This document shows positions 1 through 8,157 of a DNA stretch of 20,314 bases, piece after piece. The translations under genes and the position numbers were made by a program. The DNA is taken from positions 1 through 20,314 of the forward strand of contig DATBMY010000096.1 of assembly GCA_036554605.1 (NCBI GenBank), read 5' to 3'. The stretch comes from DATBMY01 sp036554605 (GTDB taxonomy: Bacteria; Acidobacteriota; Blastocatellia; UBA7656). Position 1 is the first letter of the stretch, and the number at the start of each line of letters is the position of its first letter. The notes beneath the pieces were generated by a model. The model ran no database searches. It saw nothing but the letters and a program-made list of their open reading frames with translations, and had not been told where the DNA came from.

Positions 1-19
1 ATGGGCTAATCGGCAGATA

Positions 20-403
20 TCAGTTTGCGGGGGCTTTTTCGGTCAGGGCATTGCTCATAAGAGTAAGGACGTCGGACGGGAAGAAAGGTTTAGGCAACAC
101 GTCGAGCGCGCCCCGCTTTATGGACTCGCAGACTATCTCCGGCGTGCTGTGCGCTGTAATTACTATGATCAAGGCATCGGGGTTGGTCTCGCGCACGAAG
201 CTCACCACATCCAGGCCGGAGATGTCGGGCAGGGTAAGGTCCGTTATCGTCACATCAAATCTCCTGCGCTTAACGCGTTCAAGGCCGGCCCTTCCCGTTC
301 GCGCTGTCTCTACATCGTACCCGCTGTCGCTCAGTATAAGCTCAAGCGCGTCAGCGATGCTTGGCTCGTCGTCAATAACCAGTACTGCCATTTTTTGCGC
401 CAT
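20..403 (-). CDS. Stand-alone response regulator receiver protein
   Basis: A 127-residue CheY-like receiver with no output domain. The acidic pair D11/D12, phosphoacceptor D55 (TITDLTLP), T83 (VITAH) and K105 (PKPF) are all present, so it should be phosphorylatable by a histidine kinase. Its sequence is clearly similar to the receiver of the NtrC-type activator encoded upstream (the same DALE-ILS-GYDV, LPD-SG, TAH and IKRGA blocks at the same residue numbers), which suggests duplication. It lies 329 bp beyond that activator's stop, so it could be the last gene of the operon or have its own promoter. An in-frame TAA two codons before ATG 403 fixes the upstream limit; a GGAGGAG lies about 17-20 bases upstream, rather far, and M5 (391) is an alternative start. 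The role as phosphate sink, shuttle or protein-interaction switch is inference. Confidence 0.9.
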   Translation of the reverse strand: MAQKMAVLVIDDEPSIADALELILSDSGYDVETARTGRAGLERVKRRRFDVTITDLTLPDISGLDVVSFVRETNPDALIIVITAHSTPEIVCESIKRGALDVLPKPFFPSDVLTLMSNALTEKAPAN

Positions 404-732
404 CGCCGTTTAAATAATCTCCTCCCGGCAGCGCGAGCCCGCAACAGATGGAGTCTGCTTGCTTTTGCTGCCTTTATTGCTACTACCTGGGAGGCCCAAT
501 ATATTTCTCGGGGGCAATCCGGAGACCTGTCAGGCCCGTCGCCACGCTGGAAAAACAGATCTTAAGCCGAATCCGCTTCAGCATTTGCGCATATCGCGGA
601 CCGTGACAGAGGACCGGGGCAAAAAGCCTCTCTTTTCTTTATAACCGAAAAGCTCGGCCTTTTAGACCGTCAGTTTCATTCCAGGGCAACTTGGATTTAG
701 CAACTCTTATGCCGCTTGTTCAGTTCGGTGAA
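404..732. other. Intergenic spacer, no gene seen
   Basis: 329 bases between the NtrC-type activator and the stand-alone receiver. I find no convincing coding frame, no RNA gene and no sigma-54 -24/-12 element. It holds one weak stem-loop (see 621-663) and, on the minus strand, a GGAGGAG close to the receiver gene. A minus-strand TATATT lies near 500 but lacks a fitting -35 box. Confidence 0.5.
621..663 (-). terminator. Possible weak terminator after the NtrC-type gene
   Basis: On the minus strand, AAAAGGCC (663-656) can pair with GGCTTTTT (628-621) with one G-U pair, enclosing a small CCGA/TCGG hairpin. The 3' arm ends in a run of five T. It begins 70 bases past the activator stop. The stem is AT-rich and no further T-run follows, so the call is tentative. 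Confidence 0.25.
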
Positions 733-2109
733 TCAATCCTGCTCCGGCGCGAAGCTCTTTATGCCGAATTTCTTCAGCTTGCGATAGAGGGTTGGGCGGT
801 GGAGGTTTAAAATCTGAGCGGTCTTCTTGACGTTCCCGCCGGTGCGCTCAAGCGTCTGCGCTATGGCCTCTCGTTCGATCTCTTCGAGCGTCATGTATGC
901 GGGTATCTCGCAGCGAAACGAGTTCGTGTTTGTCGACTGGATGTGCTCGGGAAGATGCTCCGGCCCAAGCCTCTCCTCCTGGCAGAAGAGAACCGCGCGC
1001 TCGACGACGCTCTCAAGCTCGCGCACGTTGCCGGGCCATTCGTACCTGATCAGAAGCGCAAAGGCCGGTTGCGAAATTGCCTTGATCGACTTGTTGTATT
1101 TCGCGGCGTAGCGTTGAAGGAACAGCTCGGCCAGCAGCACCAGATCGTCGGCCCTCTCCCTGAGCGGAGGCACCTTGATCCTTATCGTGCTTATGCGAAA
1201 GTAGAGGTCTTCGCGAAGCAATCCCTCCTTCATCGCCTGGTTGGTGTCTCGATTGGTCGCGGCTATGAGCCGAAAGTCTACGCCGACTTCTTGCTCTTCG
1301 CCCAATCGCCTCAGACGCCGGTCCTGCAATACGCGAAGCAGTTTCGTCTGCAAGTGCATCGGCATCTCGCCTATCTCGTCGAGCAAGAGCGTCCCGCCGC
1401 TTGTCGCCTCTATCAGCCCTCGCTTGTCGCGGTCGGCTCCGGTAAACGCGCCCCGCTTGTAGCCGAACAGCTCCGACTCTATCAAGTCACGAGGGATGGC
1501 GGCGCAGTTTATCTTCATGAAGGGGCGGTCGGCGCGGTTGCTCTGGCGGTGAAAGGCAGACGCTATAAGCTCTTTTCCGGTGCCCGACTCTCCTTCAATC
1601 AGCACCGACGCATCGGACGGCGCGGTCGCGCGTATAGTCTCGTATATCTGACGCATCTTCGAAGTGCGGCCCGTCATGCCGAACGTCTCAAGCTCGCTGC
1701 CCAGCGTATCGCGCAGCGCGCGGTTCTCACGTCGCATGCGGCCGAACTCCAGCGCGCGATCCGTAAGCATCAAGACCTGGTCGGGCGTGAACGGTTTTTC
1801 GATGTAATAATAGGCCCCCCGCTTTATAGCCTCGATCGTCGTGTCGAGCGAGCCGTGCGCGGTCATCAGTATGAACTCGGTTTCAGGCGATGCCTCTTTT
1901 ACATGGGTCAGCAGTTCTATGCCCGACATATCGGGCAGCCTTAAATCGCTCAACACGACGTTGAACGGGCGGCTGCCCAGAAGCCCTATAGCCTCGCTAG
2001 CCGAGTTGACGACATTTACGTCGTAGCCCTTTTCGCTGAGGATAATCTCGAGCGCGTCGGTAACGGACAGCTCATCATCTACCACCAGAATTTGCCCTGC
2101 TGGCTTCAT
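733..2109 (-). CDS. Sigma-54-dependent response regulator (NtrC family)
   Basis: A 458-residue transcription activator of the NtrC/AtoC type. The N-terminal receiver (about 5-120) has D11/D12, phosphoacceptor D55, T83 and K105. The AAA+ domain (about 145-375) shows Walker A GESGTGKE (173-180), the sigma-54 contact loop GAFTGA (220-225), Walker B LLLDE (241-245) and WPGNVREL (358-365). A Fis-type helix-turn-helix occupies the last 40 or so residues (RTGGNVKKTAQIL...RPTLYRKL). All motifs are intact, so it should hydrolyse ATP and open sigma-54 promoters when phosphorylated. ATG 2109 is preceded by GGAGAGGAGAG at good spacing and overlaps the upstream kinase gene by 35 bases, indicating translational coupling. 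Target promoters are unknown; I saw no clear -24/-12 element in this window. Confidence 0.95.
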   Translation of the reverse strand: MKPAGQILVVDDELSVTDALEIILSEKGYDVNVVNSASEAIGLLGSRPFNVVLSDLRLPDMSGIELLTHVKEASPETEFILMTAHGSLDTTIEAIKRGAYYYIEKPFTPDQVLMLTDRALEFGRMRRENRALRDTLGSELETFGMTGRTSKMRQIYETIRATAPSDASVLIEGESGTGKELIASAFHRQSNRADRPFMKINCAAIPRDLIESELFGYKRGAFTGADRDKRGLIEATSGGTLLLDEIGEMPMHLQTKLLRVLQDRRLRRLGEEQEVGVDFRLIAATNRDTNQAMKEGLLREDLYFRISTIRIKVPPLRERADDLVLLAELFLQRYAAKYNKSIKAISQPAFALLIRYEWPGNVRELESVVERAVLFCQEERLGPEHLPEHIQSTNTNSFRCEIPAYMTLEEIEREAIAQTLERTGGNVKKTAQILNLHRPTLYRKLKKFGIKSFAPEQD

Positions 2110-3643
2110 CGGCCCCGCTCTCCTCTCCCGGCAAAGTAATCTTTATGTCGGTCCCCTGGCCCGCGGCGCTGCTTATGGCCACCGACCCGCCGTGCCCTTC
2201 AATGACCTTCGCGACGAACGACATCCCGAGCCCGAGCCCCTGGCTCTTGGTCGTATAGAAAGGCTCGAAGACGTTCCTCGACTGTTCCTCCGTCATGCCG
2301 CAACCCGAATCCCTGACCGCAAACTCCACGCGCCCCTCGCGCGACAGGGTCGATACGATCAGGCGACCGCCCTCGCTCATCGCCTGTATCGAATTTAACA
2401 TCAAGTTCATCGCCACCGACCGCATCGCCGATTCGTCAAACATGCCGTAGGCGCCCGGCTGCATCAAGCGCAGCTCTACGTCTATGCCCTTGGCAGTCAG
2501 TTGCGGCTCAAGCATGGGGATAGCTTTAGCGATTATCTCGTTGAGGTCGGCGCGTCTGGGCGCGAGCGTGATCGGGCGCGCGAAATTCAGCACGCGGTCG
2601 GCTACGTCCGTAAGCTGCGTTATGCCGTCGATGATCTTATCGATGAGGGCAAGCTCGTTTGCCGCGAGCTTGCCCGCCACCTTGCCGCGCAGATGCATCG
2701 AGTAGAGCCTGAGCCCGGCCAGCGGGTTCTTGACTTCGTGGGCAACCTGCGCCGCCATCCGGCCGAGCGCCGCTATCTTCTCGTTGTGCGCCAGCCGCTC
2801 TCGCATCTGGCGTATGTGCTCCTTGTCGCGCCGCTCCGTGGTCAGATCTTTGATTATCGCAAGGTAGCCTATGTGCTCGCCGCCGCTCTCTCGTATAGGC
2901 GTCACCGTTGCCGAGGCGTAGAAGGTGCTGTTGTCGCTCCTGCGCATCTCGATCTCTTCCCCGTGAGACCCTTTCATCTCGATGCGGCTGAATAAGGACT
3001 CGGGCCCGGCCGGGTTGTTTTCGACCAGAAAACCCGACGCGGCTCGCCCCACGGCCTGCTCCTCGTTATATCCGAGCATGATCTCCGCCCCGCGGTTGAA
3101 CAGCGTGACTCGACCTTCGCAGTCCGCGGCGACCATGGCGTACTCGGTCGAGCTGTCGAGCACCGTGTTCAGAAAGTTATGGGCTTTGGCAAGCTCCCGC
3201 GTCCGCTCTTCGACTCGCTGTTCGAGCTGCTGGGCGTAGAGGCGTATCTGCTGCTCAAGCTCTCGCTTTTCATCCGCGAGCCGCTTCTTTTCAACCGCCC
3301 GCCCAACGGCGTGAAGCAAACTCTCCTTGTGCACCGGCTTCGATATGAAATCATAAGCGCCCGCTCGTATTATCTCGGGCATCCTGTCCAGGTTCGGCTC
3401 GCCGGTGATCATTATGACGGGCAGGTAGGTCTCGCGGGCGGCAATCTGCTTGAGCAGATCTATGCCGTCCCTTCGCGGCATGATTATATCGACCACCGCC
3501 GCGTCGGCGTCGTCGTTCTCCAATATGAGGACCGCGCTGTCATAGTCGGATGCAACCAGAGGCTCATATCCCTCGCGCTTTAGCAGCTCCGCCATCGTCC
3601 AGCGAATATTAGGCTCGTCATCCACCAACAGTACTTTCGGCAT
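2075..3643 (-). CDS. Soluble hybrid kinase: receiver-PAS-histidine kinase
   Basis: A 522-residue cytoplasmic protein with no membrane segment. In order: a receiver (1-115, phosphoacceptor D52, K102), a coiled-coil linker rich in E/Q/R (about 115-155), a PAS domain (about 157-270), a HisKA dimerisation domain with VAHEVKNPL (H302), and a HATPase with an N-box (MNLMLNSIQAM), DSGCGM and GLGLGM. The start at 3643 (MPKVLLVDDE) is preferred over an in-frame ATG at 3664 because GGGAG sits 9-10 bases before it. It overlaps the upstream membrane kinase gene by 26 bases and the downstream NtrC-type gene by 35. The receiver probably accepts phosphate from, or is tuned by, the membrane kinase, and the kinase core then feeds the activator; this wiring is inference from order and domains. 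Confidence 0.92.
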   Translation of the reverse strand: MPKVLLVDDEPNIRWTMAELLKREGYEPLVASDYDSAVLILENDDADAAVVDIIMPRRDGIDLLKQIAARETYLPVIMITGEPNLDRMPEIIRAGAYDFISKPVHKESLLHAVGRAVEKKRLADEKRELEQQIRLYAQQLEQRVEERTRELAKAHNFLNTVLDSSTEYAMVAADCEGRVTLFNRGAEIMLGYNEEQAVGRAASGFLVENNPAGPESLFSRIEMKGSHGEEIEMRRSDNSTFYASATVTPIRESGGEHIGYLAIIKDLTTERRDKEHIRQMRERLAHNEKIAALGRMAAQVAHEVKNPLAGLRLYSMHLRGKVAGKLAANELALIDKIIDGITQLTDVADRVLNFARPITLAPRRADLNEIIAKAIPMLEPQLTAKGIDVELRLMQPGAYGMFDESAMRSVAMNLMLNSIQAMSEGGRLIVSTLSREGRVEFAVRDSGCGMTEEQSRNVFEPFYTTKSQGLGLGMSFVAKVIEGHGGSVAISSAAGQGTDIKITLPGEESGADEASRANSGGR

Positions 3644-5045
3644 ACCTATGCTCCCACTTACCATTTACCGGCAGCTCCACAATGAAGCGGGTGAAAAGAC
3701 CGGGGTTGCTTTCAGCCTTAATGGTCCCCCCGTAGTCGCGAATGATGCCGAAGCTCAGGCTCAGCCCGAGCCCCGTTCCCCCGCTGTCGCGGCGGGTAGT
3801 AAAGAATGGATCGAAAACGCGCTCTATATTCTCAGCAGCGATTCCAGGACCGTTATCGTAAAACTCCACCCGCACGAAGCGCCGGTCGTCGCGCCGTATA
3901 TTTCGGGCCTCTATGCGAAAGAGCGACCCGTCGGAGCGCCTCGTTTTCAAAGCCTGGTGCGCGTTGCTTACCATGTTGACCACGACCTGGCGCAGGCGCG
4001 CCGCGTCGGCGCGCACCGTCCATAGATCGCCGGGAATATCAATCTCTACCGCTATGGCGCTCCTCTCCAGCTGCGTGCCGAACAGCGACATGGAATTCTC
4101 TATCACCTCGCGCATCGAGACTTCGGCCGGCTCGCGCGGGTCTTGCCGGGCGAAGGTCAGCAGGTCGCGCACAATCCTCGCTATGCGCTCGCCTTCATCT
4201 ATGATGCCGTCGACCATACGCGATTCGACTTCGTTGCGCGCAACGCCATCGTCTTTTAAGAGCTGAGCGAAGTTGACTATGCAGTTGAGCGGATTATTTA
4301 TTTCGTGCGCGACGCCGGCCGAAAGCTCGCCAATCGAAGCCAGCTTCGACGACTGGAAGAGCTGGCGCTCTATCTCCTGTTTCTCCTGCTCAAACTGCTT
4401 CTTCTCCGTCAGGTCGCGAATTATCAGTATGAAGAGCCGCTCCCTTCCAGCCGCCAGCTTGCTCGATGAAATCGATATGATTCGCTCCACGCCGTCCGAG
4501 TTGATTATTCGCATCTCTACTTCTTCATAGTCGCTCTTAGCCTCAAGCTCGCGGTTGCCCGCCCCCTCGCAGGCGATCAGCTCCGAGAGCAGATTGTGCC
4601 GTGAGTCTGACCGCTCGCGATCAAACAACTCGCACACGTGCGATGAAACAAGCGCCAGTCGCTTGTAACCAAGTATATCGCCGAACTTCTTGTTCACGTC
4701 GATTATCACGTGATCCTTCGCCCTTATGACGCCGATGCCGTCGCTCGCATGCTCGAACAGCGCGCGGTATCGCCCCTCGCTCTCAATCAACTCTTTCTGC
4801 TGGCGGTTGACGAGCCTCAGCAACAACGTCACGACCACAAGGTCGACCAGAGTCGATATGCCGAAATGCTCTACCCTCTGCTGTATGTCCTGCTGCAAGG
4901 TGGGACGGCCTGGAAAGGTCCGCTCGACCCAGGCGTAAAAAGGGGGGCGTACCAGCACTTCGTACCCGAGGATGACGACCCAGGTCAGCGCCACCGTGAG
5001 CGCTGTAAAGAATATGACCGTCCTTAAACTGCCGTACTTTGTCAT
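3618..5045 (-). CDS. Membrane PAS sensor histidine kinase
   Basis: A 475-residue sensor kinase. Two membrane helices (about 8-30 and 64-78) enclose a short extracytoplasmic loop of some 30 residues, too small for a typical ligand-binding domain. A PAS domain (about 86-215, ending in IIRDLTEKK), HisKA with VAHEINNPL (H247) and a HATPase with an N-box (VVNMVSNAHQAL), DNGPG (397-401) and TGLGLSL follow. All catalytic motifs are intact. It is the first gene of an overlapping kinase-hybrid kinase-NtrC operon. The ATG at 5045 lacks a clear Shine-Dalgarno sequence. The signal is unknown; the small loop suggests sensing in the membrane or through the cytoplasmic PAS domain. Confidence 0.93.
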   Translation of the reverse strand: MTKYGSLRTVIFFTALTVALTWVVILGYEVLVRPPFYAWVERTFPGRPTLQQDIQQRVEHFGISTLVDLVVVTLLLRLVNRQQKELIESEGRYRALFEHASDGIGVIRAKDHVIIDVNKKFGDILGYKRLALVSSHVCELFDRERSDSRHNLLSELIACEGAGNRELEAKSDYEEVEMRIINSDGVERIISISSSKLAAGRERLFILIIRDLTEKKQFEQEKQEIERQLFQSSKLASIGELSAGVAHEINNPLNCIVNFAQLLKDDGVARNEVESRMVDGIIDEGERIARIVRDLLTFARQDPREPAEVSMREVIENSMSLFGTQLERSAIAVEIDIPGDLWTVRADAARLRQVVVNMVSNAHQALKTRRSDGSLFRIEARNIRRDDRRFVRVEFYDNGPGIAAENIERVFDPFFTTRRDSGGTGLGLSLSFGIIRDYGGTIKAESNPGLFTRFIVELPVNGKWEHRYAESTVGG

Positions 5046-5190
5046 GGGCTCGATATACGGGCCGCCCTTCGCGGGGCGAACTGCGGCGGCTGTCTCGAAA
5101 ATCCAAGCGCTGCGAGAAGCCGCCGGTCTATCTCAGATTATGTCTTATAGGAAGTTCGCGGAGCCCTTACCCCCCGCGTTTTCAAGGGGT

Positions 5191-5220
5191 AATCTATGTT
5201 GCGATCTTGACTGTTGTCAA
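5191..5220 (-). promoter_or_regulatory. Candidate promoter of the kinase operon
   Basis: On the minus strand, a perfect TTGACA (5220-5215) is followed after 18 bases by TAGATT (5196-5191, four of six matches to TATAAT). It faces the membrane kinase gene, giving a leader of about 140 bases. The -35 box lies inside a perfect palindrome (5204-5223). Confidence 0.45.
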
Positions 5221-5223
5221 GAT
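5204..5223. promoter_or_regulatory. Perfect palindrome over the -35 box (possible operator)
   Basis: ATCTTGAC (5204-5211) and GTCAAGAT (5216-5223) form a perfect 8-bp inverted repeat around TGTT. It covers the TTGACA of the candidate kinase-operon promoter, a typical place for a repressor or activator dimer site. A second 7-bp inverted repeat, TTACCCC (5167-5173) with GGGGTAA (5186-5192), overlaps the edge of the -10 box. Confidence 0.4.
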
Positions 5224-5293
5224 GACGATTCTGGAGTTAGAGCCGAAGGGCGCTCATGCCGGCGGGACGGGGCGCATGCGGCGGCGCCCTCTC

Positions 5294-6976
5294 TCACATA
5301 TTGCGGTAATTGGGGCCGCCGCCGCCTTCGGGCGGGACCCAGTTGATTATCTGGTATGGGTCCATAATGTCGCACGTCTTACAGTGTACGCAATTGGAAA
5401 AATTTATCTGGAGCCGCTTTTTTCCCTCGCCCGCATCGACCATTTCATATACGCTGGCCGGGCAAAAGTTCTCGCAGGGGTTGCCATATTCGGTCACGCA
5501 GCGCGAGACGCATATATTGAGATCGACGACCTTGAGATGAGCCGGCTGATCTTCGTCGTGATGCGTGCCCGAGTAATAGACGTTCGTCAGCTTGTTGAAC
5601 GTAAGCTTCTCGTCGTACTTGAGGTCCGAGTAGCGGTCCCGGCCATTGTGCGCGGCCAGTTTTTCCATATGCATGTGGCCCGGCTTGACCGCCAGGCGGC
5701 GCGGGAAGCGCCCGCCCGTCACCGTCGATATGCCCGCGGTCATGAGGCCGACCATCCTGCCGCGGTCGAACGCCTGATGAAAATTGCGCCCCTTATACAG
5801 CTCGCGCCCCACGGGGCTTGCCTTAAACTTCTCTTCAAACGCGCGAAGTCTCGCGCGGGTATAGTCGTTTGCGACCAGCGCGTCGAGTATTGTCTCGGCA
5901 GCAAGCATTCCGGCCTTCACCGCGATATGAATACCTTTAAGCCGCTCGCCGTTGAGCATGCCGGCCGAGTCGCCGATAATCATCACGCCGTCGGCCGTCA
6001 TCTGCGGCATCGTGTACCACCCGCCGACCGGCATAGCCTTCGCCCCGTAGCGGATCAGCTTGCCTCCCTTTAGCAGGTCGCCAATCAAAGGGTGAGTCTT
6101 GAACCTCTGGTACTCGTGGTGCGGGTCTATGCGCGGGTCGCGGTAATCGAGCCCGACCGCAAGTCCTATATCGATGACGCGGTCGCGCATGCCATACACC
6201 CACGACCCGCCGAACGTGTGCGAATCGAGCGGGAAGCCCAGCGTATGTATGACCGAGCCCGGCGGGAAGCGGTTATCGGGCATCTCCCATAACTCTTTGA
6301 TCCCGACCGAATAGACCTGCGGATCGGTTCCCGCATCGAGCTTCAGACGGTCGACGAGCTGTTTGGCCAGCGAGCCGCGCACGCCTTCTCCAAGCACGGT
6401 CACCTTAGCGAGTATGTCGACGCCCGGCTCGAAGTTCGGCTTCGCCTTTCCGGTCTTGTCTATCCCCTTGTCGCCCGTGCGCACGCCGATGACCCTCTCG
6501 CCGTCGTACAGCATTTCCGCGCCCGGGAACTCCGGAAAGATGTTGACGCCCGCCGCCTCGCACTTCTCGCCCATCCAGCGGACCAGCTTGTTTAAGGAGA
6601 CGACATAGTTGCCGTGATTGCGCAGCGAGGGCGGGATTATCGGCATGGCGAACTTGCCGCGCGCGGTCAGAAAATAGACTTTCTCGTCCCCGACCGGGGC
6701 TTCGAGCGGAGCCTGCCCGTGCCTCTCGAAATCGGGAAGAAGCTCGCGCATGGTGACAGGGTCGAGCACCGCGCCCGACAACTGGTGCGAGCCGATCTCA
6801 GCCGCCTTCTCTATAACGGCAATGTTGATTTCGTCGAGCTGCTTTGCGCCCGACCGCGCGGCACGCTCGTTATGGGCGGCGATGAGGTTCGTGAGGTGAA
6901 GCGCGCAGGATAAATTTGCGGGCCCTGCCCCCACGAGCAGGACATCCATCTCAAGCTGTTCTCTCTCTATCGTCAT
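5294..6976 (-). CDS. Electron transfer flavoprotein-ubiquinone oxidoreductase
   Basis: A 560-residue ETF dehydrogenase, close to the size of mature mitochondrial ETF-QO. It passes electrons from reduced ETF into the membrane quinone pool, linking acyl-CoA dehydrogenases to respiration. The N-terminal FAD site GAGPANLSCA starts at residue 16. The C-terminal [4Fe-4S] domain has ENFCPASVYE (C505) and NCVHCKTCDI (C529, C532, C535), with spacing like that of human ETF-QO, then the conserved EGGGGP tail. The start at 6976 has AGGA five bases upstream. It is the last gene of etfB-etfA-etfQO, though 175 bp of repeat-rich spacer separate it from etfA. Gene symbols differ between organisms (fixC-like, etfD, etfdh), so none is given. 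Confidence 0.96.
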   Translation of the reverse strand: MTIEREQLEMDVLLVGAGPANLSCALHLTNLIAAHNERAARSGAKQLDEINIAVIEKAAEIGSHQLSGAVLDPVTMRELLPDFERHGQAPLEAPVGDEKVYFLTARGKFAMPIIPPSLRNHGNYVVSLNKLVRWMGEKCEAAGVNIFPEFPGAEMLYDGERVIGVRTGDKGIDKTGKAKPNFEPGVDILAKVTVLGEGVRGSLAKQLVDRLKLDAGTDPQVYSVGIKELWEMPDNRFPPGSVIHTLGFPLDSHTFGGSWVYGMRDRVIDIGLAVGLDYRDPRIDPHHEYQRFKTHPLIGDLLKGGKLIRYGAKAMPVGGWYTMPQMTADGVMIIGDSAGMLNGERLKGIHIAVKAGMLAAETILDALVANDYTRARLRAFEEKFKASPVGRELYKGRNFHQAFDRGRMVGLMTAGISTVTGGRFPRRLAVKPGHMHMEKLAAHNGRDRYSDLKYDEKLTFNKLTNVYYSGTHHDEDQPAHLKVVDLNICVSRCVTEYGNPCENFCPASVYEMVDAGEGKKRLQINFSNCVHCKTCDIMDPYQIINWVPPEGGGGPNYRNM

Positions 6977-6987
6977 AACTATCCTGA

Positions 6988-7150
6988 TAGGGGTCAGAGG
7001 TCGGAGGTCTGGGGATCTGGAATCTCAGATCTCAGATTTGAAATCTCAAACTTGAATCTAAATTTGAGATTTCAAGAACTGCTATTTCAAATCTCAGAAG
7101 TTATCTGGCAATCATTCCCCGATTCCTGGCCCCCGACCACTGGTCCCTGT
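6988..7150. repeat. Degenerate heptamer repeat with nested inverted arms
   Basis: The spacer between etfA and ETF-QO reads as consecutive 7-base units: from 6990 GGGGTCA, GAGGTCG, GAGGTCT, GGGGATC, TGGAATC, TCAGATC, TCAGATT, TGAAATC, TCAAACT and so on to about 7080. It also folds on itself. The inner arms TTGAAATCTCAAA (7038-7050) and TTTGAGATTTCAA (7063-7075) are perfectly complementary over 13 bp, and the outer 26 bases at each end (near 6988-7013 and 7125-7150) are imperfect inverted copies. It resembles short tandemly repeated repetitive sequences known from cyanobacterial intergenic DNA. It has no T-run, so a plain intrinsic terminator is unlikely. Confidence 0.7.
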
Positions 7151-7151
7151 T

Positions 7152-8144
7152 TTATTCCCCTTTGGCTTTCTTTATCTCGGCCGTAAGCGCGGGCACTATC
7201 TCGAAGAGGTCGCCGACTATGCCGTAGTCGGCGATATCGAAGATAGGCGCTTCGGGGTCTTTGTTGATCGCCACAATCGTCTGGGAGTTCTTCATCCCGA
7301 CCACGTGCTGAATTGCGCCCGATATGCCTACGGCGAGGTAGAGCTTCGGCGAGACCGTCTGGCCGGAGCTCCCGATCTGGCGGTCCATAGGCAGCCACTC
7401 GTTATCGCATATAGGCCTCGACGCCGCCACCTCCGCGCCGAGCGAGCGCGCCAGGTCTTCGACAAGCGCGATATTCTCCTGTGACTTTATGCCGCGGCCG
7501 ACGGCGACAATCAGCGGCGCCTGCGAGAGGTCGACGGCCTGCTTCGCCTCCTGGAATTTCTCCTCGGGCTTTGTGCGTATCTCTACCTCGGCCATATTTA
7601 CTTCGAGCGGCTCGATGGCCGCGCGCGCCTCCGCAGCTTCGGCCTTGTCCGCGCGATACGCGCCCGCCTGGAAGGAAGCAAATACCGGCGGGTCGGCCGT
7701 CACGCGCACATCGGTGTTGATCTTGCCCTGGAAAACCTGCCGGGTGAAGACGATCTCCGACCCTTCGGCGCGAAGCCCTATGCAATCGGCGACAAGCGTC
7801 TTCGAGAGGGCGGTCGCAAGTCTCGGCGCGAAATCGCGCACCTGGTATGTATGGCTCAGTATGACGTATTTAGGGTCGAGCTTTGATATGACCTGCTTGA
7901 GCGCGCCGACGTAACCGTCGGGCGAGTATTCGGCGAGCTTATCGTCCTCGACCGTATAGACCGTTTCGAGCTTTCGGCCCGCGAATTCATTTGCGACATC
8001 CGAGACGCCTTTTCCAAGCACCACGGCCGAAATCTTATCGCCCGTCTGGGCGGCGATCATCTGCGCCGCGACGAGCGCCTCAAGCGACGTGCGATTGAGC
8101 GCCCCGTCGCGTTGCTCTACGAAAAGAAGTATTCCTTCGCTCAT
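7152..8144 (-). CDS. etfA: Electron transfer flavoprotein, alpha subunit
   Basis: A 330-residue ETF alpha subunit, which carries the FAD of the ETF heterodimer. The C-terminal FAD domain is unmistakable: RQIGSSGQTVSPKLY (255-269), GISGAIQH (273-280) and AINKDPEAPIFDIADYGIVGD (292-312), matching the family signature. The pairing with a beta subunit and ETF-QO places it with the ordinary ETFs that collect electrons from acyl-CoA dehydrogenases rather than with electron-bifurcating ones; this is inference from context. ATG 8144 is preceded by GAGGGGGAATA. It follows etfB with a 74-bp spacer holding an 18-bp inverted repeat. Confidence 0.97.
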   Translation of the reverse strand: MSEGILLFVEQRDGALNRTSLEALVAAQMIAAQTGDKISAVVLGKGVSDVANEFAGRKLETVYTVEDDKLAEYSPDGYVGALKQVISKLDPKYVILSHTYQVRDFAPRLATALSKTLVADCIGLRAEGSEIVFTRQVFQGKINTDVRVTADPPVFASFQAGAYRADKAEAAEARAAIEPLEVNMAEVEIRTKPEEKFQEAKQAVDLSQAPLIVAVGRGIKSQENIALVEDLARSLGAEVAASRPICDNEWLPMDRQIGSSGQTVSPKLYLAVGISGAIQHVVGMKNSQTIVAINKDPEAPIFDIADYGIVGDLFEIVPALTAEIKKAKGE

Positions 8145-8157
8145 TATTCCCCCTCAC

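Noticed and set aside
404..732. A sigma-54 promoter for the stand-alone receiver
   Set aside because: I looked for a TGGCAC-N5-TTGC type element on both strands and found no acceptable match.
943..1944. A 333-codon plus-strand open frame opposite the NtrC-type activator
   Set aside because: Antisense to a gene with all sigma-54 activator motifs intact; the translated product has no recognisable domain.
3644..3664. Longer start of the receiver-PAS-kinase at ATG 3664
   Set aside because: The extra seven residues precede the usual receiver start, and GGGAG is well placed for ATG 3643.
5039..6073. A 344-codon plus-strand open frame opposite ETF-QO
   Set aside because: Shadow of a conserved gene, with no ribosome site or known motif.
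7038..7075. The 13-bp AT-rich hairpin as an intrinsic terminator of etfA
   Set aside because: No T-run follows on the minus strand, the stem has few G-C pairs, and it is part of a larger periodic repeat that explains it better.
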